The notes beneath the pieces are model-generated. The model saw only the letters and a program-made list of their open reading frames with translations, was not told where the DNA came from and did no database searches. Source: Fusobacteriaceae bacterium (GTDB taxonomy: Bacteria; Fusobacteriota; Fusobacteriia; Fusobacteriales; Fusobacteriaceae). Taken from it: a stretch of DNA of 19,853 nucleotides. The stretch lies in the NCBI GenBank assembly GCA_016938425.1, contig JAFGUR010000197.1:1-19853 (forward strand), written 5' to 3'. Positions 13,439 to 19,853 of the stretch are shown piece after piece. The translations under genes were made by a program, and so were the position numbers. Position 1 is the first letter of the stretch; each line of letters opens with the position of its first letter.

Positions 13439-16400
13439 ATGGCAAAAAAAATGCAAACAATGGATGGGAACCAAGCAGCAGCACATGCTAGTTATGCGTT
13501 TACAGAAGTTGCAGGGATTTATCCAATAACACCATCATCACCAATGGCTGAGTACACAGATATGTCGGCATCTCAAGGGAAGAAAAATTTATTTGGTGTT
13601 CCAGTTAAATTAGTTGAAATGCAATCAGAAGCAGGAGCAGCAGGAGCAGTTCATGGTTCGTTACAAGCAGGAGCTTTAACAACTACATATACAGCGTCAC
13701 AAGGATTATTGTTAAAAATACCAAATATGTATAAAATGGCTGGAGAATTATTACCATCAGTTATTCATGTAAGTGCTAGATCATTAGCTGCTCAAGCTTT
13801 ATCAATTTTTGGAGATCATCAAGATATTTATGCAGCAAGACAAACTGGATATGCAATGCTTGCAACTGGTTCAGTTCAAGAAGTAATGGACTTAGCAGGA
13901 GTAGCTCATTTGGCAACTTTAAAATCAAGAGTTCCATTTATGCATTTCTTTGATGGATTTAGAACTTCTCATGAAATTCAAAAGGTAGAAGTAATTGATT
14001 ATGAAATATTTGACAGATTATTAGATAGAGATGCTTTACAAGCTTTTAGAAATAGAGCATTAAATCCTGAACATCCAGTAACAAGAGGAACAGCTCAAAA
14101 TGATGATATTTACTTCCAAACTAGAGAAGTTCAAAATAAATTTTATGATGCAGTTCCAGGAATAGTTGAAGAGTATATGGCAGCTATTTCAAAAGAAACA
14201 GGAAGAGAATATAAATTATTTAATTACTATGGAGCAGCAGATGCTGAAAGAGTAGTTATAGCAATGGGATCAGTTACTGAGACTTTAAGAGAAACTATAG
14301 ATTATTTAGTAGCTAAAGGAGAAAAAGTAGGAATGATTGCTGTTCATTTATACAGACCTTTCTCTGCAAAACATTTCTTAGCAGCAATTCCAAAAACATG
14401 TAGGAAAATTGCTGTATTAGATAGAACTAAAGAACCTGGATCAACAGGAGAACCTTTATATTTAGATGTAAGAAATGTATATTTTGAAGATAAATCAGCA
14501 CCAATTATAGTTGGAGGAAGATATGGATTATCTTCTAAAGATACAACTCCAGCACAAATGATAGCTGTATATGATAATTTAAAATTAGATACTCCAAAAA
14601 ATGGATTTACAGTAGGAATTGAAGATGATGTAACATTCTTATCTTTACCAGTGGGAGAAGAAGTATCAGTAGTTAATGATGATGTAAGAGAATGTTTATT
14701 CTTTGGTTTAGGTTCAGATGGAACAGTTGGAGCAAATAAAAACTCAATTAAAATCATTGGAGATAAAACTGATTTATATGCTCAAGGATATTTTGCATAT
14801 GACTCTAAAAAATCTGGTGGAGTAACAAGATCTCATTTAAGATTTGGTAAAACTCCAATTAGATCCACTTATTTAGTTTCAAATCCACACTTTGTTGCAT
14901 GTTCAGTACCAGCTTACTTAGGACAATATGACATGATTAGTGGATTAAGAAAAGGTGGAACATTCTTATTAAACTGTATTTGGAATAAAGATAGTGTAGT
15001 TGAACACTTACCAAATTCAGTAAAAAAATTACTAGCTATAAAAGAAGCTAAATTCTATACAATAAATGCTACAAAATTAGGAGAAGAAATTGGATTAGGA
15101 AATAGAACTAATACAATTATGCAATCAGCATTCTTTAAATTAGCAAATGTTATTGACTTTGAATCTGCTCAAAATTATATGAAACAATATGCTGAAAAAT
15201 CATATTCATCAAAAGGACAACAAATTGTTGATATGAACTTCCAAGCTATTGAAAGAGGAGCAGGAGAATTAGTTGAAATAAAAGTTGATCCAGCATGGGC
15301 AAATTTAGAAAATGAAGTGAAAGTAAATACATATATAAAACCAGAATTTATTACTAAAATTGCTGACCCAGTAAATGAAATAAAAGGAGATTTATTACCA
15401 GTATCAACATTCCTTGGTTATGAAGATGGAACTTTTGAAAATGGAACAACAGCTTTTGAAAAAAGAGGAATTGCAGTTAATGTGCCTCATTGGGTAAAAG
15501 AAAACTGTATTCAATGTAACCAATGTTCTTATGTATGTCCTCATGCAGTAATAAGACCATTTTTAATAGATGAAGCAGAAATGGAAAAAGCTCCAGATAC
15601 AGTTAAAGAAAATAATTTAAAACCAGTAGGAAAAGGATTAGAAGGGTTACAATATAAAATTCAAATTTCTCCTTTAGACTGTACAGGATGTGGATCATGT
15701 GCTAACGTATGTCCAGCTCCAAAAGGAAAAGCATTACAAATGGTTCCAATAGCTCAAGAAATTGAAGCTGGAGAACAAAAAGGTGCAGATTACTTATTCA
15801 ATGAAGTTTCTTACAAAGATACTTTAATGCCTAAGAGTACTGTAAAAGGTTCACAATTTGCAAAACCATTATTTGAATTCCATGGTGCTTGTGCAGGGTG
15901 TGGAGAAACTCCTTATATTAAAGCAATAACTCAATTATTTGGAGACAGAATGATGGTAGCTAATGCTACAGGATGTTCTTCAATTTATGGAGGATCAGCA
16001 CCATCAACTCCATATTGTACAAACTGTGATGGAGAAGGACCAGCTTGGGCAAATTCATTATTTGAAGATAATGCTGAATTCGGATTAGGAATGCATGTAG
16101 GTTCTGAAACATTAAGAAATAGAATAGCAACAATTATGGAAGAAACTTTAGATAAAGTTCCTGCAGACGTTGCTGAATTATATAAAAAATGGTTAGAAAA
16201 TAAAGCTGATGGAGAAATAACTAAAGAAGTAAGAAATGCTCTACTTCCAATATTATTATCAGCTACATTTGAAGGAGCAGCAGAAATATTTGCTCTTAAA
16301 AATTACTTAGTTAAACAGTCTCAATGGATATTCGGAGGAGACGGTTGGGCTTATGATATAGGTTATGGAGGATTAGATCACGTTTTAGCTTCTGGAGAAG

Positions 16401-16993
16401 ATATTAATATTTTAGTAATGGATACAGAAGTTTACTCAAATACAGGAGGACAAGCATCTAAATCATCACCAACTGGATCAGTAGCTAAATTTGCTGCATC
16501 AGGAATGCCTATTCAAAAGAAAGATCTTGGAGCAATAGCAATGTCTTATGGATATATTTATGTAGCTCAAGTATCAATGGGAGCAAATCAAGCTCAATAC
16601 TTAAAAGCAATAAGAGAAGCTGAGGCTTATCCAGGACCATCTCTAATAATAGCTTATGCACCATGTGTTAACCATGGAATAAGAAAAGGTATGGGTAAAT
16701 CACAAACTGAAATGGCACTTGCAACTGAATCAGGATACTGGCCATTATATAGATATAATCCTTTATTAGAAAAAGAAGGAAAAAATCCATTACAAATAGA
16801 TTCAAAAGATCCTAAATGGGATACATATGATGAATTCTTAATGGGAGAAGTAAGATATGCTTCTTTGGCAAAATCAAATCCAGAAAGAGCAACTGTATTA
16901 TTTAAAGCTAATAAACATGAAGCTCAAAGAAGATGGAGACAATACCAAAGAATGGCAGCATTAGATTTTACTGCTGAAAAATTAGAAGACTAA
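13439..16993 (+). CDS. nifJ: Pyruvate:ferredoxin (flavodoxin) oxidoreductase
   Basis: I take the ATG at 13439, with AGGAGG at 13425-13430, over the TTG six bases earlier; the product has 1184 residues, as expected for the single-chain homodimeric enzyme. N-terminal domains I-II contain YPITPSSPMAEYTD. A 2x[4Fe-4S] ferredoxin domain carries C690/C693/C696/C700 and C748/C751/C754/C758. Proximal-cluster cysteines lie in CAGCGETPYI and the later APCVNHG. Thiamine pyrophosphate and Mg binding use GDGWAYDIGYGG (D968) and DTEVYSNTGGQ (995-1005). It oxidises pyruvate with CoA to acetyl-CoA and CO2, reducing ferredoxin or flavodoxin, and feeds pta-ackA just upstream. It is oxygen-sensitive in general, in line with an anaerobe. 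Codons look optimised (strong AGA/GGA/CCA preference), which suggests high expression. It is monocistronic with its own promoter and terminator. Confidence 0.98.
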   Translation: MAKKMQTMDGNQAAAHASYAFTEVAGIYPITPSSPMAEYTDMSASQGKKNLFGVPVKLVEMQSEAGAAGAVHGSLQAGALTTTYTASQGLLLKIPNMYKMAGELLPSVIHVSARSLAAQALSIFGDHQDIYAARQTGYAMLATGSVQEVMDLAGVAHLATLKSRVPFMHFFDGFRTSHEIQKVEVIDYEIFDRLLDRDALQAFRNRALNPEHPVTRGTAQNDDIYFQTREVQNKFYDAVPGIVEEYMAAISKETGREYKLFNYYGAADAERVVIAMGSVTETLRETIDYLVAKGEKVGMIAVHLYRPFSAKHFLAAIPKTCRKIAVLDRTKEPGSTGEPLYLDVRNVYFEDKSAPIIVGGRYGLSSKDTTPAQMIAVYDNLKLDTPKNGFTVGIEDDVTFLSLPVGEEVSVVNDDVRECLFFGLGSDGTVGANKNSIKIIGDKTDLYAQGYFAYDSKKSGGVTRSHLRFGKTPIRSTYLVSNPHFVACSVPAYLGQYDMISGLRKGGTFLLNCIWNKDSVVEHLPNSVKKLLAIKEAKFYTINATKLGEEIGLGNRTNTIMQSAFFKLANVIDFESAQNYMKQYAEKSYSSKGQQIVDMNFQAIERGAGELVEIKVDPAWANLENEVKVNTYIKPEFITKIADPVNEIKGDLLPVSTFLGYEDGTFENGTTAFEKRGIAVNVPHWVKENCIQCNQCSYVCPHAVIRPFLIDEAEMEKAPDTVKENNLKPVGKGLEGLQYKIQISPLDCTGCGSCANVCPAPKGKALQMVPIAQEIEAGEQKGADYLFNEVSYKDTLMPKSTVKGSQFAKPLFEFHGACAGCGETPYIKAITQLFGDRMMVANATGCSSIYGGSAPSTPYCTNCDGEGPAWANSLFEDNAEFGLGMHVGSETLRNRIATIMEETLDKVPADVAELYKKWLENKADGEITKEVRNALLPILLSATFEGAAEIFALKNYLVKQSQWIFGGDGWAYDIGYGGLDHVLASGEDINILVMDTEVYSNTGGQASKSSPTGSVAKFAASGMPIQKKDLGAIAMSYGYIYVAQVSMGANQAQYLKAIREAEAYPGPSLIIAYAPCVNHGIRKGMGKSQTEMALATESGYWPLYRYNPLLEKEGKNPLQIDSKDPKWDTYDEFLMGEVRYASLAKSNPERATVLFKANKHEAQRRWRQYQRMAALDFTAEKLED

Positions 16994-17005
16994 TATTAGT
17001 TTTGG

Positions 17006-17030
17006 GAAGGCACAAAAGTGCCTTCTTTTT
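17006..17030 (+). terminator. Intrinsic terminator of nifJ
   Basis: GAAGGCAC (17006-17013) pairs perfectly with GTGCCTTC (17018-17025) over AAAA, followed by five Ts. Strong. Confidence 0.95.
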
Positions 17031-17114
17031 ATATAAATTAATGAAAATCTTCCAAGAATATTGTCAAGTATAGACTGTTAATACTAAAAAAATAGTAATA
17101 TTATTGGAGGTAGA

Positions 17115-17804
17115 ATGAAAAAAGCATTTATTTTTGATTTATTTGGAACTTTGATTAATGTATATGAAAAAGAAGTATACAATAATTTAATAAAAGAAAT
17201 GTCAAATAGTTTAGATATAGATTTTCATGATTTTTATAAATATTGGAATGAAGAAACTTATGATGATAGAATGAAAGGGAAGTACAAAAATAATTATGAA
17301 AATATTGAGTGGATTCTAAAAAAATATAAAAGAGAAATAAATGAAGAGAAGATAAAAAAGGCAGTTGAAATAAGAAGAAATTTTACATTAAAATCATTAA
17401 GATTATATAGAGAAAATCTTATTGAGGTTTTAGAGAATATAAAGAGAAAAGGCTATAAGATAGGATTAATTACTGATTGTTCACCAGATGTTCCAGAATT
17501 ATGGAGAAAATTAGATTATTCTAAATATTTTGATGAAGCAGTCTTCTCTTGTGACGTAAAGCTTAAAAAACCAGATGAAAAAATCTATAATTTAATGTTA
17601 GAGAAGTTAAATGAAAAAGCAGAAAGTTGTTATTATGTAGGTGATGGTGGAAGTTATGAACTTACAGGAGCTAAAAAAGTTGGAATACATCCAATATTGA
17701 TTAAATCTTTGTTAGATGAAAAAAAAGATGTTTACAAGAAATATTTAGATGATTTTAATGGTGATAGAATTTATTCTTTAAAAGAGTTAGAAAATTTTTT
17801 ATAA
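17115..17804 (+). CDS. HAD family hydrolase
   Basis: This 229-residue protein is of HAD subfamily IA type. Motif I is FDLFGTL with nucleophile D8; the residue two places on is Phe10 and not the usual Asp acid/base, a variant seen in haloacid-dehalogenase-like and some other HAD proteins. Motif II is LITDCS, motif III is the lysine in KLKKPDEKIY, and motif IV is YVGDGGSYELTGAKKVG. The helical cap lies between motifs I and II (about 15-105). It probably acts on a small phosphorylated or related metabolite in the cytoplasm; the substrate cannot be told from sequence. TTGGAGG (17104-17110) supports the ATG. It stands between the nifJ terminator and the Dabb gene 84 bp downstream. Confidence 0.9.
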   Translation: MKKAFIFDLFGTLINVYEKEVYNNLIKEMSNSLDIDFHDFYKYWNEETYDDRMKGKYKNNYENIEWILKKYKREINEEKIKKAVEIRRNFTLKSLRLYRENLIEVLENIKRKGYKIGLITDCSPDVPELWRKLDYSKYFDEAVFSCDVKLKKPDEKIYNLMLEKLNEKAESCYYVGDGGSYELTGAKKVGIHPILIKSLLDEKKDVYKKYLDDFNGDRIYSLKELENFL

Positions 17805-17888
17805 GTAAATCTTTTTAATCAGAGCTTATGGAATTAAAAATATTTATTCGAAGAATGTTTGAGTAATTAGAAAAAAGGAGAAAATAAA

Positions 17889-18191
17889 ATGATAAAACAT
17901 ATAGTAATGTGGAAATTAGAAGAATTTGCAGATGGAAGAAATAAATTAGAAAATGCTAAAATCATAAAAGAAAAGCTTGAAGCATTGGTTGGAATTATTC
18001 CTAAAATTATAAAGCTTGAAGTAGGTATTGATATTTTGGGAACAAGTCAATCTTATGATGTGGTTTTAGTTTCAGAATTTAAAAGTTTAGAAGACTTAAA
18101 TATTTATGCAAATCATTCAGAACATTTAAAGGTTGGAGAATTTGTTGGGAAAGTTAGAAAAGATAGAATAGCAGTAGACTATGAGTTTTAA
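17889..18191 (+). CDS. Dabb (stress-responsive A/B barrel) domain protein
   Basis: This 100-residue single-domain protein starts MIKHIVMWKL, has an amphipathic helix (about 18-34), then IKLEVGIDI, YDVVLVSEFKSLEDLNIYANHSEHLK and a final KDRIAVDYEF. That order (strand-helix-strand-strand-helix-strand, with H4 and the YxxHxxH-like NHSEH segment) fits the Dabb ferredoxin-like dimeric barrel. Family members range from plant stress proteins to small enzymes, and the bacterial role is generally unknown. AAAAAAGGAG lies just upstream of the ATG. It may be co-transcribed with the HAD gene; no terminator is seen in the gap between them. Confidence 0.9.
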   Translation: MIKHIVMWKLEEFADGRNKLENAKIIKEKLEALVGIIPKIIKLEVGIDILGTSQSYDVVLVSEFKSLEDLNIYANHSEHLKVGEFVGKVRKDRIAVDYEF

Positions 18192-18400
18192 TTAATTTCA
18201 TACCTTTGCACGCTTCAAATTTTCAGTACAAAATTAAAAACTAAACGTAGAACGCTTAACCCCTTACAATACTCAATAAACTAATGAATCCAGCGCCACG
18301 TTAGCTTAGTGGGACTAAAAAGCTTAGGACTTTATTTTTCTAAATGTGCAGAATACTCTATTGTGTAAAGCCCTTAATTTAGGTTCAACTTTATAAGTAT
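18192..18400. other. Non-coding stretch of unusual composition between convergent genes
   Basis: No gene is visible. Parts of it (about 18245-18325) are richer in G+C than the surrounding intergenic DNA. A weak hairpin, CCAC-N9-GTGG, lies near 18297, and AGCTTAG recurs twice within about 20 bp. It may be a dispersed repeat, a small RNA or a gene remnant; the sequence alone does not decide. I see no tRNA fold. Confidence 0.4.
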
Positions 18401-18432
18401 AAAAACAAAGGAGCAATAATTTGCTCCTTTTA
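18401..18432 (-). terminator. Bidirectional terminator between Dabb and cadD-like genes
   Basis: AAAGGAGCAA (18407-18416) pairs perfectly with TTGCTCCTTT (18421-18430) over TAAT. On the minus strand it is followed by G and five Ts, so it primarily ends the CadD-like transcript; on the plus strand the T run is shorter. Confidence 0.9.
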
Positions 18433-18443
18433 ATTATTAATTT

Positions 18444-19109
18444 TTATCTTAATAGATATGTCAAAGTTCCATTTCTAAGGATAATATATATTCCAACACC
18501 AATCATTAAGTATGGAACAATTTTATTACCATGTTTAGAAAGAACATAATTAATTTGCTTAAGTTCTACTAACTTTTGACTTAGTTTTAACCAATAATAA
18601 TTATAAACAAAGAATAATGGAACAATTAAAATAACATAGTATTTAATTGAAGAAAAAAATGGAATGTACATTGAAACATTATCTCCACCGTTTACTAAAG
18701 TTATTGCAATCATTATTAAAAGATTTGGGCTAAAATAATTTTTTAAAAAATCTACAACTTTATGATCAGGGAGTTCTACGAAAGTCGAAACTTCCTTATT
18801 AATATGTAGTAATAAAGCGACACCACGATAAATAGGAATAAGTCCTAAAAATCCTAAATATTTATATGAAATTCCCATCATAGGAACACTTACAAACAGG
18901 CTTAAAAAAACTAAAATAAATATACCAATAAAATAACCATATGATATTTCTTTCTGTGAAAATTTATTTTTTTTATGTGATTTTGATGCCAAATGTAAAG
19001 TAAGAACAATTAAATCATCAATGCTACTAGCTAAAAATATTGTCATAGAAGTTAAAATTAATTTTAAAATTCCAGGTATTAAATGCATAATTTCAATTAG
19101 TTTACTCAT
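18444..19109 (-). CDS. CadD-family cadmium resistance transporter-like protein
   Basis: This 221-residue integral membrane protein has about five or six hydrophobic segments. Signature stretches are FLASSIDDLIVL (25-36, with D31/D32), GLIPIYRGV (89-97) and TLVNGGDNVSMYIPFF (137-152, with D143/N144). These match the Cad (CadD) family, relatives of LysE-type exporters first described in cadmium resistance of staphylococci. Duplicated acidic motifs in the membrane suggest cation handling. The true substrate is unproven, since many chromosomal members have no tested metal phenotype. AAAAGGAG on the minus strand just upstream of the ATG fixes the start. It has its own extended -10 promoter and a strong terminator. 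Confidence 0.85.
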   Translation of the reverse strand: MSKLIEIMHLIPGILKLILTSMTIFLASSIDDLIVLTLHLASKSHKKNKFSQKEISYGYFIGIFILVFLSLFVSVPMMGISYKYLGFLGLIPIYRGVALLLHINKEVSTFVELPDHKVVDFLKNYFSPNLLIMIAITLVNGGDNVSMYIPFFSSIKYYVILIVPLFFVYNYYWLKLSQKLVELKQINYVLSKHGNKIVPYLMIGVGIYIILRNGTLTYLLR

Positions 19110-19152
19110 AAATTCTCCTTTTAGTTAAAGTTTATGAAATATATCGAAAAAA

Positions 19153-19181
19153 ATTATAGCATACTTTTGATCAAATTATAA
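19153..19181 (-). promoter_or_regulatory. Promoter of the CadD-like gene, with a palindrome
   Basis: On the minus strand TGC-TATAAT (extended -10; hexamer at 19153-19158) lies 43 bp from the ATG; the -35 (TTATAA, 19176-19181) is poor and overlaps the upstream stop codon. The spacer contains the perfect palindrome TTTGATCAAA (19166-19175), a possible regulator site. Confidence 0.55.
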
Positions 19182-19853
19182 GTCCTTTAATTTAGTATTT
19201 TTATTATGTATAATTAAATTGTTTAAATTTTCATAGATAATTTTTAACTTATTTTCTTCTAAATCAAGTAAATTATTAATTCCAAAAAATTCTAATTTCT
19301 TGGTTATAAAATCTATATCCATTTTTTCTATAGAGGTAGAAGGCTTGTAAAAAAAAGGCTTATTGTCTACAGAAATCTTGTTAATAAGACCAATTTTTAT
19401 GAGATTATCAATTAAATTTTGAGTTAAATTTATAGAGATTTCTAGTTTTTTAGCAACATATTCAGTAGTAATTTCACATTCATTATCTTCAAAATTCTTA
19501 ATAAGAATATACATAATCATAAGAGAAATTATTTTTTTTTCATGAAAGCTAAGCTTAATAGGGTTTAAAGAATAATCATATTTATAATAATTTTGAGAAA
19601 TAAAATTAAGATGGCATCCCAAAAGAATTATGCTCCAAAAAAATCTTTGCCAAAGTAAAAAAATTGGTAAAATAGCAAAACTTCCGTATACTAAGCTATA
19701 ATTTAGTAAAAATTTTTGAGTAGAGAAAAATATTTTTTGAGATATTATAGTTAAAATTGTTGAAAAAATTCCAGAAATTAGAGCATATCTAAATTTTACC
19801 TTTGTATTAGGAATAATCACATAAATTATAGAAAATAGTAAACACATTGTAAA
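19176..19853 (-). CDS. YihY/BrkB family membrane protein, C-terminal part
   Basis: The frame stays open to the right edge of the window, so the N-terminus is missing; about 225 residues are visible. The first about 90 residues are the last three membrane segments of the BrkB domain, with IIPNTKVKFRYALISGIFST, LNYSLVYGSFAILPIFLLW and ILLGCHLNF, all typical of YihY (once misnamed ribonuclease BN). A cytoplasmic tail follows whose first part (about 110-170) looks like a winged helix: ITTEYVAKKLEISINLTQNL, then LIDNLIKIGLINKI. This extended tail occurs in many family members. The molecular function is unknown. It reads towards the CadD-like gene, 66 bp away, which has its own promoter. Confidence 0.88.
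   Translation of the reverse strand, partial: FTMCLLFSIIYVIIPNTKVKFRYALISGIFSTILTIISQKIFFSTQKFLLNYSLVYGSFAILPIFLLWQRFFWSIILLGCHLNFISQNYYKYDYSLNPIKLSFHEKKIISLMIMYILIKNFEDNECEITTEYVAKKLEISINLTQNLIDNLIKIGLINKISVDNKPFFYKPSTSIEKMDIDFITKKLEFFGINNLLDLEENKLKIIYENLNNLIIHNKNTKLKDL

Noticed and set aside
14344..14757. 137-codon minus-strand ORF inside nifJ
   Set aside because: It lies wholly within the strongly conserved nifJ frame, has no family motifs, and is explained by the codon bias of the sense strand.
18360..18400. Possible tRNA T-arm (GGTTCAA)
   Set aside because: No acceptor stem, anticodon arm or matching T-stem could be found around it.
1..19853. CRISPR array, prophage or defence island
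   Set aside because: There are no regularly spaced short repeats, transposases, integrases or defence-type domains; nearly all genes are recognisable housekeeping families.

Overview
The window is AT-rich chromosomal DNA and carries a compact set of housekeeping genes. It looks like an anaerobic, fermentative, Gram-negative-type bacterium of the Fusobacteriota, most likely Fusobacterium or a close relative. The evidence is the very low G+C content, a heptose-phosphate adenylyltransferase that implies an LPS envelope, a single-chain pyruvate:ferredoxin oxidoreductase beside pta-ackA, and strong purine-rich ribosome binding sites. This is inference from gene content and not a database match; the genus is uncertain. 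I see no rRNA, tRNA, CRISPR array, transposase or phage gene.

Layout. Positions 1-2726 hold a + strand run: the 3' end of a short ComEC/Rec2 protein, an M50 membrane protease, and a TRIC-type cation channel. After a repeat-bearing gap, 3057-5548 is an operon with a response regulator fused to DUF2225 and a TPR-like tail, a YigZ/IMPACT protein, and an RNase H with two hybrid-binding domains. Then come rpmE (with tandem promoters and a terminator), a small exported protein with upp, and an rfaE2-tsaE-tsaB operon. After a second copy of the same repeat comes ftsY, followed by pta-ackA with its own promoter. A 650-bp non-coding regulatory region precedes nifJ (13439-16993). A HAD hydrolase and a Dabb protein follow. 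The last two genes are on the minus strand: a CadD-family transporter and the C-terminal part of a YihY/BrkB membrane protein.

How the genes work together. nifJ, pta and ackA form the pyruvate to acetyl-CoA to acetyl-phosphate to acetate plus ATP route. They sit in two separately promoted units, and inverted repeats built from a GTTAAA/TTTAAC half-site lie in both control regions. TsaE and TsaB belong to the t6A tRNA modification machinery, FtsY is the SRP receptor, Upp salvages uracil, and RfaE2 makes ADP-heptose for LPS.

The most unusual feature is a pair of about 220-bp repeats with a G+C-rich, hairpin-forming core. They lie at almost the same distance (about 20 bp) upstream of the start codons of the REC-DUF2225 gene and ftsY. 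Their small reading frames are not conserved between copies while the hairpins largely are, so a leader RNA or mobile structured repeat is more likely than a gene. A partial copy that lacks the core precedes the first one.
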